Origin: JADJOY01 sp016713535 [NCBI: Deltaproteobacteria bacterium]
GTDB lineage: Bacteria > JADJOY01
Assembly (NCBI GenBank): GCA_016713535.1
Contig: JADJOY010000020.1
Location: 62,001 to 126,000, forward strand
Direction of reading: 5' to 3'
DNA length: 64,000 nucleotides
Shown here: one piece after another, positions 51,540-60,696 of the stretch
Numbering within the stretch: position 1 is the stretch's first letter
Layout: each line of letters begins with the position of its first letter
The notes under the pieces: model-generated
What the model was told of the DNA's origin: nothing
The model's input: the letters and a program-made list of their open reading frames with translations, nothing else
Databases searched by the model: none
Program-made: the position numbers and the translations under genes

Positions 51540-53879
51540 TCACGAGCCACAGCCGAAGCCGCCGTCCGGGGCGGGCGCCGGTCCCATCTCGAAGCGGAAC
51601 GTGGCGCCGTCCGCGATCGCCGCGTGGCGGAACGTAGGCTCGCACATCGGCTCGCCGTTCAACGTGACGCTCTGCACGTAGACGTTCTCGGCCGACTGAT
51701 TCTCGGCGATCACCACCAGCGTCTCGCCGCTCGGCAGCACCAGCTCGGCGCGCTCCACGTTGGGCGATCCGACCCAGTACTTGTCGGTGCCACTCACCGG
51801 GTAGAAGCCGAGCGCCGAGAGCACGTACCACGCCGAGAGCGTGCCGCCGTCGTCGTTGCCGTCGAGTCCGTCGACGGCGTTGGCGTAGCGCGTGTCGAGC
51901 GCCCAGCGCACCCACTTCTGGGTGAGATCGGGCCGCCCGGCCTCGTCGAAGAGATAGATGGCGTGGATGTCGTGCTGGTTGCCGTGCCAGTAGTCGGCGC
52001 CGGGATAGAGCGCGGCGCGCGTCGGCGTGGCGCGCGACATGAACGCGTCGAGCTCGCTCACGAAGGATCCGGCGCTTCCGAACAGGCCGATCATTCCCTG
52101 CGGATCGTGAGGGACGGACCAGCGCCACTGCTTGGGGCTGCCCTCGACGTAGCCGGGCACGTAGTAGTTGCCGAAGAGCGCGTCGATGTAGCTCGACATC
52201 TCGGGGAGCAACGGCTCGAAGAACGTGCCGTCGGCGTTCTTCTGGTCGAAGTACCGCGTCGCGGGGTTCCAGATGTTCCGGTACCACTGGGCGTGCTCGG
52301 CGAAGAGCGCGGCCTCGTCGTCGTGGCCGAGCGCCGCCGCCAGCCCCGCGATGGCGGCGTCCGCCCACGCGTACTCGAGGGTGCGGCTCACCGACTCGGG
52401 CATCTCGTCGTTCGGGCAGTAGCCGAGCTCCAGGCACCGCTCGATGCCGTCTCGCCCGTCGGCGCCGCTCGGCGCCGGACCGAGCGCGGTCACCTTCATG
52501 TACGAATACGCCTCCTCGACCTCGAAGTCGGTGAGGCCCTTGAGGTACGACTCGGCGACCACCATGTCGGACGGAGTGCCGAACATCGAGCCGGTGTAGC
52601 CGGCGCCGGACGGCCAGCGCGGCAGCGAGCCGCCGACCCGCGCCATCCGCACCAGGCTCTTCAAGCTGTCGCGCTGGACGTCGGCGGCGATCAGGTTGAG
52701 CAGCGGGTGCTCGGTCCGGAAGGTGTCCCAGATCGACAGGTCGGTGCGGTACGTGAAGTCGTCGGCGAAGCCGACCTGCTCGCCGAAGCCGAGGTACTCG
52801 CCGTTCACGTCGGTGAAGTTCGTGGGCATGATGAGCGAGTGGTAGAGCGACGTGTAGAAGTTCGTCAGCACCACGTCGTCGCTGCTCGTGACCTGGATCT
52901 TGCCGAGCGCCGCCTCCCAGGCGTCGCGCGCCTCGGCGTACACCTGATCGAACGTCTTCCCGACCGCCTCGGCCTCGAGGTTGGCGCGCGCGTTCTCCAC
53001 GGACACGAAGCTCAGCCCGACCTGCAGCTCCACCACGACGCCGGCGGTGGTCGACGCGGGCGCCGCGAACGCGAGGTCCGCGCCGACGTCGCCGCCATCG
53101 ATGGTGTCGCGGCCGGCCTGATAGTCGTCGGCCTTCCAGGTCGCGAAGCTCGCGATCGGCTGGTTCACGCGGGCCACGAAGTAGTACGGCAGGTTGCGCC
53201 AGAAGCCGGAGAAGATCCGCGCCTGGCCCACCACCTCCTGCTCGGCGGCGTGGACCTCGACGTGGCCCTGCTCGGCGTGGCCGCCGTTGAGGGTGCTGGT
53301 GACGTCGAGCCACAGGTGGCCCTCGACGCCGGGCGCGAACGCGTAGCGGTGCACGCCGACGTGGGTGGTGGCGGTGAGCTCGGCCAGGGCCGAGAGCTCG
53401 GGGATCCACGTGCCGTAGTAGCCCGGGCTCGCCTTCTCGTCGGCATGCGAGATCGCCAGCGGGCGGTTGTCTCGGCCGACCGGGCTCGCGTCGCCGACCG
53501 ACGGGCGCACGCGAAGCTGGCCGCCGGCCGACGAGCCGGTTCCGGAGAGCCGGGTATGGCTGAACCCGAACATGTTCGGGTGACTCACCCAGTAGCCGGC
53601 GGTGGCCATGTTGCCGATCGTGACTCCGCCCGGAAAACAGGTGTCCGGGCTGAGCCGCACCAGGCCGAACGGCGTGGTCGCGCCCGGGAAGAGCATCGCC
53701 TGCGCCCACGGGATGCCGCCCGTGCCGATGAAGGGATCGACGTGCTGGCCGAGCGGACCAGGATCCGGATCGGGGGTGTGCGTGCACGCGCAGGCGAGCA
53801 ACGCCGCGAGCGCCACCGAGAGAGGGGAGCGACGCGAACGGACGAGCGACGGCGAGTGATGCGGACGGCGGGTCGGCAT
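51540..53879 (-). CDS. GH92-family alpha-mannosidase lipoprotein
   Basis: 779 residues from ATG 53879. A lipoprotein signal (VALAALLACAC) is followed by HVDPFIGTGGIPWAQAMLFPGATTPFG, the standard GH92 opening. An N-terminal beta-sandwich (~40-270) leads to the (alpha/alpha)6 domain with SLYHSLIMPTNFTDVNG, TDLSIWDTFRTEHPLL and GNDDGGTLSAWYVLSALGFYP, which carries family catalytic/calcium residues. It releases mannose from alpha-linked mannans or N-glycans by inversion, outside the cytoplasm. The usual GNDDCGQMSAW motif has Gly and Thr-Leu replacements that still fit. Confidence 0.95.
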   Translation of the reverse strand: MPTRRPHHSPSLVRSRRSPLSVALAALLACACTHTPDPDPGPLGQHVDPFIGTGGIPWAQAMLFPGATTPFGLVRLSPDTCFPGGVTIGNMATAGYWVSHPNMFGFSHTRLSGTGSSAGGQLRVRPSVGDASPVGRDNRPLAISHADEKASPGYYGTWIPELSALAELTATTHVGVHRYAFAPGVEGHLWLDVTSTLNGGHAEQGHVEVHAAEQEVVGQARIFSGFWRNLPYYFVARVNQPIASFATWKADDYQAGRDTIDGGDVGADLAFAAPASTTAGVVVELQVGLSFVSVENARANLEAEAVGKTFDQVYAEARDAWEAALGKIQVTSSDDVVLTNFYTSLYHSLIMPTNFTDVNGEYLGFGEQVGFADDFTYRTDLSIWDTFRTEHPLLNLIAADVQRDSLKSLVRMARVGGSLPRWPSGAGYTGSMFGTPSDMVVAESYLKGLTDFEVEEAYSYMKVTALGPAPSGADGRDGIERCLELGYCPNDEMPESVSRTLEYAWADAAIAGLAAALGHDDEAALFAEHAQWYRNIWNPATRYFDQKNADGTFFEPLLPEMSSYIDALFGNYYVPGYVEGSPKQWRWSVPHDPQGMIGLFGSAGSFVSELDAFMSRATPTRAALYPGADYWHGNQHDIHAIYLFDEAGRPDLTQKWVRWALDTRYANAVDGLDGNDDGGTLSAWYVLSALGFYPVSGTDKYWVGSPNVERAELVLPSGETLVVIAENQSAENVYVQSVTLNGEPMCEPTFRHAAIADGATFRFEMGPAPAPDGGFGCGS

Positions 53880-54051
53880 TCCATCCCCTGACGGCCGGAA
53901 ACGGCGTGAAGACGACGTGGGGTCGAGAGCCTCCAGATTAGCAATTCGGCCACGCCGCTCGCACGGGTGGCGGCGCGACGGCGCGCACGGAGGCCGCTCG
54001 CCGGGCGAGCTATGATTCCCTAGCCGCTCGGTAGCCGAGCCGCCCCGCGTG

Positions 54052-56135
54052 ATGAGTACTCGTCGGCTGCGGACGTTCCTGCGTGCCTTGCTGTGGCTCG
54101 ATTGCGGGGCCGCGCTGGTGTGTTTCCTGCTGCCGTTCCGCTACGGGATCCTCGCCCTCACCTATCCCCTCGCGTTCGGGCTTTCGTGGCGACTGAGCCG
54201 GCCGGACCAACGCCGCGGCCGGTCCGTGCTGGCGGCGCTGACCGCCGGCTTCGCCGTCGTGGTGACGGGCAGCGGGCTCATGAGTTGGCTCGCGCCGCAA
54301 CTGGACGACGCGAGGGTCGGGTTCATCACCCTTCACGCCATGACGGGCGCCCACTGGATGCTGCTGGTGATCCCGCCGCTGGCCCGCCACATACGCCGCG
54401 GCCTGACGCTGCCGGGGCGGGCGCAGTGGTCGGGACAGGCGGCCTTGGCCGTGGCACGACTCTCGTTCTGGCCCGCGATCGTGGGCGGCACCATCGCGAT
54501 CGGCCCGCTCTGGTTGCGCACCTGGCACGTGTGGTTCCTGGTGCCGGCGCTGGTCGCACTGGCGCTGCACGCGCTCGTGCCGCGCATCCGGCGCGCGGGG
54601 CTAGCGGGGTGGCGGCCGGCGGCGATCGGGGCGGGCGTGGGATCGGCGCTCTTCGTCTTCGCGTGCTGGGCCAACTCGCGGCCAGCCCCGGAGCCGCCCG
54701 CGCGAGCGACCTACGCCGCCAACCCGCCGCTCGACGCTCGGCCCGCGGCGACCACCACCGAGGGCGGTCACACGGTGCCGGAGGAGCTGGTGGGCGGCTC
54801 CGAGCGCTGTGCCGACGGTGCCTGCCATCCGCGGGTGACGGATCAATGGCGGCGCTCGGCGCACCATCGCTCGGCCAACGTCTTCTATCGCAAGGCGGTC
54901 GAGATCGCGGTCGAGCGCCACGGCTGGACGTCGGTGCGGCTGTGCGCTTCGTGCCACGATCCGGTGGCGCTGCTCACGGGGTATTACGCGAACCGCCCGG
55001 CGGCGCTGTTCCGGGCCGAGCGCGGATCGCGGGGCGTCTCGTGCCTGGCGTGCCATCGGGCGCAGATCACCCTCGACCACGTCGGCAGCGGCAGCTACCG
55101 CTTCGATCCCCTCGCTTCTACGTCGGCCCGCCGATGGAGGGCTACAGCGTCCACGCCATGCGTCCCGCGCACATCGCGGACATGCTGGCCGAAGATCGCT
55201 ACACCCAGCCCGCGCTGTGCGGCGAATGCCACTCGCTCACGCTGCACGGACCGGATGGGCTCGCGCTGCTCGAGCAGGACACTTACGGCGAATGGCGCAA
55301 GGGGCCGTTCGGCGACGAGGGAGTCGAACCGGGCGGGACCGTGCGGCCGTGCGTCTCGTGCCACATGCCGAAGATCGAGTACCCGGATCGCCCGGGGCCG
55401 CGCGAGGCGAGCCACCGCTTCCTGGGCGCGAGCACGCACCTCTCCGCGCTCGCGGCCGATGCCGAGCGCCTCGACGATCTCACCCGGTTCCTGAAGAGCG
55501 CCGACATCGAGCTGGGCTTGGCTGCCCGGCTGCGGCCTTCGCTGGCGGAGGGTTCGCGCATCGTCGACGCCACGGTCGCGATCCGCAATCGGGGCGTGGG
55601 CCACGGCTTCCCAACGGGCGCGCTGGACCTCAACGAGGCCTGGGTGGTGCTCGAGGTCCGCGACGCCGTGAACCGGACGCTGTGGAGCTCGAGCCCAGGC
55701 TCCGAGGAGAGTGCCACCGCGCCGCAGGGCATCCGGCTGCGCCGCGTCTTCCGCGATCGAGACGGGCGCGCGATCCTCGATCACGACATCCTCTCGGCGG
55801 TGGGCCACCTCGAGGACCTGGCGGTACCCGCCGGCGCGCGCGTCGAGCGGCGCTTGGAGATCCCGATCGCCGCCGATGTGGTGCCGCCCCTCGAGGTGCG
55901 CGGCCGCCTCGAGCACCGCGGCATCAACCGTGCCTTCGCCCGGCTCGCGCTCGGCGAGCCGCTGCCGGAGCTGCCCGTCACGGTGATCGCCGAGCACGCG
56001 GTCTCGGTCGCGGCGGAGGCCGAAGGTGGCCAGCCCGAGGAATCCAGGCCGAGGGCCGCCTCCGGCGGCGGGGACGGCGGCGTAGTAGTATCGAGCCAGC
56101 CTCGAGATGGCGACGATCGGCGGTCGCCGCAGTAG
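54052..56135 (+). CDS. Membrane multiheme cytochrome c with b-type-like N-terminal domain (frameshifted)
   Basis: Start ATG 54052. A missing C in the run 55108-55111 breaks the frame; restoring it gives 694 residues. Residues ~1-215 hold five or six hydrophobic helices with paired His in LHAMTGAHWMLLVIPP and TWHVWFLVPALVALALHAL, suggesting heme b or quinone binding. The exported part carries heme motifs CADGACH (unusual CX4CH), CASCH, CLACH, CGECH and CVSCH, then a beta-rich C-terminal domain (~480-680). It may carry electrons from the quinone pool to periplasmic acceptors. Divergent from GH92. The ends of both halves are consistent with one gene. Confidence 0.85.
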
Positions 56136-56201
56136 GCATTCGTGACGAACGCGGGCCAGCACCGGCCAGCCGACGCAGGACGTCGGCCAGCGAGGGACAC
56201 G

Positions 56202-56999
56202 ATGGCGAAGATCCGGTCGTTCGACGGAATGAGCGCGCTCGTCACGGGCGCGTCGCAGGGGATCGGCCGCCTGGCCGCCCTCGAGCTCGCGCGGCGCGGA
56301 GCGCGGGTGGCGCTGGTGGCGCGCCAGCAGGACAAGCTCGAGGCGGTGGCCGCCGAGATCGGCGCCCTCGGGCGCGAAGCGCTGGTGCTGCCGTGCGACG
56401 TCGAGAGCAAGGACGACTCGTTCGCCGCCGCCGCGAAGGCAACCGCCAGATGGGGCACCATCGAGGTGCTGGTCAACAACGCCGGCTGCGGGCGCCACGC
56501 CCGCTTCCTCGAGTGGGACCTGGCCGACATCGAACGCATGATGCGCGTCAACTTCCTGGGCAGCGTCTACTTCACCAAGGCGCTGACCCCGGGGATGGTG
56601 GAGCGCCGGCGGGGATGGATCGTGTTCGTGGCCTCGGTCGCGGGGCGGATCGGCGTGCCCGACGAGAGCGCCTACGCGGCGTCCAAGTTCGCGATGGTGG
56701 GCCTGGCCGAGGCGCTCTCGGTCGAGCTCGAGGAGTCGGGCGTCCACGTGCTGACGGTTTGCCCCGGGGCCGTCGACACCGAGTTCTTCGACGCCGAGGC
56801 GCTCGCGCGCATGCCGCCGGTGGCGAGGCGGTCCATGATCCGCCCCGAGCAGGTGATCGCGGCGACGTTCGCTGCGCTCGAGCACGGCCGCCACGAGGTC
56901 ACCGTGCCGCGCGGCATCCAGGCGGGCTACGTGGTGCGCGCCGTGGCGCCGGAGTTCATGCGCAAGCAGGTGAAGCGCACCACGATCGGGAAGATTTAG
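56202..56999 (+). CDS. Short-chain dehydrogenase/reductase
   Basis: 265 residues from ATG 56202 (GAGGG site). Cofactor motif TGASQGIG, NNAG, Ser in FVASVAGRIG and YAASK, followed by CPGAVDTEFF. The C-terminus GYVVRAVAPEFMRKQVKR is hydrophobic/basic, as in DltE/YohF-like or 3-ketosphinganine-reductase-type SDRs. It follows the cytochrome gene by 66 bases. Substrate unknown. Confidence 0.92.
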   Translation: MAKIRSFDGMSALVTGASQGIGRLAALELARRGARVALVARQQDKLEAVAAEIGALGREALVLPCDVESKDDSFAAAAKATARWGTIEVLVNNAGCGRHARFLEWDLADIERMMRVNFLGSVYFTKALTPGMVERRRGWIVFVASVAGRIGVPDESAYAASKFAMVGLAEALSVELEESGVHVLTVCPGAVDTEFFDAEALARMPPVARRSMIRPEQVIAATFAALEHGRHEVTVPRGIQAGYVVRAVAPEFMRKQVKRTTIGKI

Positions 57000-57003
57000 A
57001 GGT

Positions 57004-57065
57004 CTGGAGGGCCGTCGCTTCGTCGACGGCCCCAGGAGGCGACCGCCGAAGCGGTCGCCCTCCAG
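57004..57065. repeat. Nested three-stem palindrome
   Basis: An outer CTGGAGGGC/GCCCTCCAG pair encloses two perfect hairpins: GGCCGTCG-CTTCGT-CGACGGCC and GGCGACCGC-CGAA-GCGGTCGCC. The whole could fold as a three-way junction. It lies just after the SDR stop and before tetR; it may be a terminator-like or REP-like element. No T run follows. Confidence 0.65.
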
Positions 57066-57118
57066 CGCACGCCTCTCGGTGGACTCGGCCCGGCCGCCTC
57101 GTTAGGTTGCCGCGGTTC

Positions 57119-57808
57119 ATGAGCCGAATCACCGTTCGAACCGCGAAGCCGGGCTTTGGGGCGGCCCGGCGGGAGCGCGAGCGCGCCCAGCGCGAGGCCG
57201 AGATCCTCGCCGCGGCGGAGCGCGTCATCTCCCGTCACGGGTTCCACGGCGCGGGCATGACCGAGATCGCCCGCGAGGCCGAGTTCGCGATCGGCACGCT
57301 CTACGGCTTCTTCGACAGCAAGGAGGCGCTCTACGAGCGGCTCATCGTCGAGCGCACCGCCTCGCTGGCGTCGGCCATGAGCCGCGCGCTCGAGGCCAGC
57401 GGCTCCGCCCGCGAGCGGCTCGAGCGCGCCCTCGACGCCAAGCTCTCTCACATGAGCGAGCACCTCGACTTCATCCTCATCTACGCCTCGACCTCCATGA
57501 TGGCGACCTGCGGCTGGGCCTCCCCCGCCGCCGCGCTCACGATGCGCGAGCAGACCCTGGCGGCGGTGGCACAGGCGGTACGCGCCGCGAAGAGCGCGGG
57601 CGAGCTGGCCGCCGGGGCGCGGCCCGAGGACGTGGCGCTCGCGTTCCAGACGCTCTCCACCGCGTTCCTGCTCGCGGAGGCGCGGGGCCCGAAGGGCTTC
57701 GGCCCCGAGCGCGTGCGCCAGGCGATGCGCGCGGTGTTCTTCGAGCCGCTGTTCGGCGGCACCGTCCGGCCCACGGCCGGCACGGGCTCGCGACGCTCCG
57801 CCCGATGA
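57119..57808 (+). CDS. TetR-family regulator of the efflux operon
   Basis: 229 residues from ATG 57119. The helix-turn-helix lies at ~25-70: EILAAAERVISRHGFHGAGM, then TEIAREAEFAIGTLYGFFDSKEALY. The ligand domain is helical with a C-terminal TetR_C-type stretch. Its stop overlaps the outer-membrane factor ATG by four bases. Placed first in an RND operon, it is probably a drug- or solvent-responsive local repressor. Confidence 0.93.
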   Translation: MSRITVRTAKPGFGAARRERERAQREAEILAAAERVISRHGFHGAGMTEIAREAEFAIGTLYGFFDSKEALYERLIVERTASLASAMSRALEASGSARERLERALDAKLSHMSEHLDFILIYASTSMMATCGWASPAAALTMREQTLAAVAQAVRAAKSAGELAAGARPEDVALAFQTLSTAFLLAEARGPKGFGPERVRQAMRAVFFEPLFGGTVRPTAGTGSRRSAR

Positions 57809-59287
57809 CGCCGCCTCGCTCCCTCCTCGCTCTCGCGACCGCGTCGGCGTTGCTCGGCGGATGCGCGCTGCTCGGCGAGACCGAAGCGCGCCGCGCCACC
57901 GACGAGGCGCTCGCGCGTCCCCAGCCCGCTGCGGACCCGGCACCGCTGGCCGCCCAGCGGGCGCCGCTGCCGGGGGCGCCGCCGGCGCCTGGCGCGGGTG
58001 TGGACGAGGCTCCCATCACCGCACCGCTCTCGCTCGACGAGACGCTCCGGCGGGCGCGCCGCAACAGCGAGCAGGTCCGCGCGGTGGGCGAGGACCTCCA
58101 CCAGGCGTACCTCGCGCGCCTCACCGCGCTCGGCGAGCTCCTGCCACGCGTCAGCTACCAGCAGAGCTACTTCCGGGAAGAGGACGAGGTCCCGACCCAG
58201 CCCTCGACGGGCGGGATCCGCTTCGGCGCGCTCCTGATCGAGCAACGCACGGGGCGCTTCGAGGCGCGGATGCCCCTCTTCTACCTATCCGGCTACCTGG
58301 CGCTGAACCAGGCGTCGTCGCTGATCGACGTCGCCGAGGCGCAGCTTCGCGCCGAGCGCCTGCTGGTCGACCAGGCGACCACCGCGCTCTTCTACGTGGC
58401 GCTCAAGGCCGAGCGCTTCATCGCGACCCTCGAGGCCTCGCGCGACCGCGATCTCGAGCGCCGCCGCGAGATCGAGGCGCGCGCCGCGACCGGGCTCGCG
58501 CGGCGCACCGAGGTGCTGTTCGTCCAGACCGACCTGGCGCGCACCGAGGCCGCGCTCGCCGAGGCCCGCGAGCAGCTCCAGTCCGCGCGCGAGCAGCTCG
58601 CGCTGCTGGTCGGCGCTCAGGTCGAGGGGCGCGCTGGTGGAGCCGAAGCTGCCCGCGCCGCTCGAGCCCGCCACGCTCGGCGCGCGTGCACTGCCCGAGC
58701 TCGTCGACGAGGCGCACCGGCGCCGCCCGGATCTCGCCGCGACCCGCTCCCAGATCGACGTCGCCGAGGGCGTCCTCGACGTGGCGCTCGGCGACTACGC
58801 GCCGCGGCTCGACGTGGCCGGCAACTACTACACTCACCGCGACGGCACCCTCGAGGACGTGGACTGGGACGTCACGGCGGACCTCAGCGTGCCGATCTTC
58901 GAGGGGCTGCGCACCACCACCCACGCCCGCGAGGCGCAGTCGCAGAAGCGCCAGGCCGAGCTGTTCTACGAGGGGCAGGCGCGCGCCATCGCCAAGGACG
59001 TGACCGCCGCGTACCACTCGCTGCGCGCCTCGTCCGCCGCGCGCACCTCGCGCGAGGAGACGGCTCGCTCCGCCGAGGAGAACTTCCGGCTGCTGGAGGC
59101 CGAGTACCGTCTCGGCCTCGCGTCGAACCTGGAGCTGGTGACCGCGCAGCAGCAGCTCACCCAGGCTCGCCTGGAGCTCGAGAACGAGCGTCTCGACGAG
59201 CAGCGTCTCGCGTACGAGCTGGCCTTCCTGCTCGGCGGGCTCGACGACGAGACCGGCGAACCATCGAGCCCCCCCGCGCCCCCCTGA
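57805..59287 (+). CDS. TolC/OprM-type outer-membrane efflux lipoprotein (frameshifted)
   Basis: Start ATG 57805; lipobox ASALLGGC. One extra G in the run 58626-58629 breaks the frame; removal gives 493 residues ending at 59287. Two outer-membrane-efflux repeats of long coiled coil are visible: TLRRARRNSEQVRAVGEDL...ALNQASSLIDVAEAQLRAE, and ALPELVDEAHRRRPDLAATR...LVTAQQQLTQARLELENERL. It forms the trimeric channel of the pump encoded by the next two genes. Confidence 0.92.
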
Positions 59288-59328
59288 ACCGATGCGCCAC
59301 CGAATCCCCAGACCGCGATTCGCTCGTG

Positions 59329-59410
59329 CCCGCCCTTGGCGGGGGCGCGGAGACCCCGCCCTACGGACGGTCTGCGACGCACCGTAGCGACGGGGCTCCG
59401 TCCCCGTCGA
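59329..59410. repeat. Dispersed GC-rich palindromic repeat, copy E
   Basis: GGCGGGGGCGCGGAGACCCCGCCCTACGG, then ACCGTAGCGACGGGGCTCCGTCCCCGTCG, both hairpins. It lies within the efflux operon, between the tolC-like and adaptor genes, so it could tune relative expression. Confidence 0.65.
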
Positions 59411-59446
59411 GCGATCCATCGAGCCGAAGCTCGCGTGAGGAGCGCC

Positions 59447-60652
59447 ATGAACCGATCGAAGCTCCGCGCCACGGCGAGCGCCGTGACGATCGCGGCGCTC
59501 GCCGCCGGCTCGCCCGCGTGCAAGCCGTCGTCTCCGTCCAACGCGCCCGTGGCCGCTGCCGCCGCCAAAGCCGGCACCGCCGCGCCGTCGCGCAAGTACC
59601 CGGTCGAGATCGCGGTCGCGAAGAGCGAGCCGCTGGTGGCGCGGATCGAGGCGACGGGCGGCGTCGAGGCCGAGGACTGGGTGCAGGTCGCGGCGCAGGT
59701 CGAGGGAGTGCTCGGCCCGCTCGCGTTCAACGAAGGCGACCGCGTCGGCCCGAACACCGCGCTGGTCGCCGTCGATCCCGAGCGCTACCGCATGGCGGTC
59801 GCGCAGAAGTCGGCGGCCCTCGATCGCGCCCAGGCCGACCTCGACGACAAGCAGGCCGGCCTCGTGAAGCGCAAGGCACTGCGCGAGAAGGAGCCCGGCT
59901 GGGTGCCGGAGGAGGAGATCACCACCTGGGAGGCGCAGGTGGCCCAGCGCAGAGCCGAGGTGGCGGAGGCGCGCGCCGCGCTCGAGCTCGCCAGGCTCGA
60001 TCTCGAGCGCGCGACGATCCGCCCGCCCATCGAGGGCGTCATCGAGAAACGCGAGGCCACGCCCGGCCAGTACGTGAAGCCCGGGACGGTCGTGGCGTCG
60101 ATCGTGCGGACCCAGCCGATCCGCATCCGGTTCTCGCTACGCGAGGCCGAGTCGGGCTTCGTCCAGCCCGGCGACCCGATCGCGCTCACCGTGCCCGCTT
60201 ACCCCACCGAGGTGTTCCGCGGCGAGGTGTTCTTCGTGGCGCGCAGCGCCGATCCGTCGACCCGGCGGGTCGAGGTACTCGCCCGCAACGCCAACGCCGA
60301 CGAGCGGCTCAAGCCCGGCTTCTTCGCGCAGGTCTCGATCGAGCGCGGCACCAATGCCGAGGCGATCCTGCTGCCCGAGTCGGCGCTCTTCGCCACCGAG
60401 GACGGTTTCGTGGGCTGGGTGGTCGAGGACGGCAAGGCGCGCAAACGCGTCGTGCGGATCGGGGTCCAGACGGCGGACGGGCGGATCGAGGTCAAGGAAG
60501 GCATCCGCAGCGGCGAGACCGTGGTGATCAAGGGCGCGGGCTCGCTCCTCGACGGCGTTGAGGTGGTGGTGGTCGAGGGCGCCGCGGCGCCGGGCGCCCC
60601 GCCCGCCTCCGCGCCCGCCACACCGCGAGCGGCGGCGCCCGCCAAGACCTGA
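59447..60652 (+). CDS. RND efflux periplasmic adaptor (membrane fusion protein)
   Basis: 401 residues from ATG 59447 (TGAGGA site). The signal region ends at SPAC, a weak lipobox. Lipoyl/barrel-sandwich halves are VEAEDWVQVAAQVEGVLGPL and IEGVIEKREATPGQYVKPG, separated by a coiled-coil hairpin at ~120-200 (RAQADLDDKQAGLVKRKAL...AEVAEARAALELARLDLERA). A beta-barrel and membrane-proximal domain follow (AEAILLPESALFATEDGFV). It links the TolC-like channel to the RND pump. The Ala/Pro-rich C-terminus is low complexity. Confidence 0.94.
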   Translation: MNRSKLRATASAVTIAALAAGSPACKPSSPSNAPVAAAAAKAGTAAPSRKYPVEIAVAKSEPLVARIEATGGVEAEDWVQVAAQVEGVLGPLAFNEGDRVGPNTALVAVDPERYRMAVAQKSAALDRAQADLDDKQAGLVKRKALREKEPGWVPEEEITTWEAQVAQRRAEVAEARAALELARLDLERATIRPPIEGVIEKREATPGQYVKPGTVVASIVRTQPIRIRFSLREAESGFVQPGDPIALTVPAYPTEVFRGEVFFVARSADPSTRRVEVLARNANADERLKPGFFAQVSIERGTNAEAILLPESALFATEDGFVGWVVEDGKARKRVVRIGVQTADGRIEVKEGIRSGETVVIKGAGSLLDGVEVVVVEGAAAPGAPPASAPATPRAAAPAKT

Positions 60653-60696
60653 CGCCCGGACGGCCAGCCTCACCCCTCGCAACCGGAGCAACCGCC

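Noticed and set aside
51440-53891. A long plus-strand frame running from the tautomerase across the whole GH92 region
   Set aside because: It is the antisense of a complete GH92 gene, is Arg/Gly/Val-biased with no domain, and is joined to the tautomerase only because of a one-base indel at 51423.
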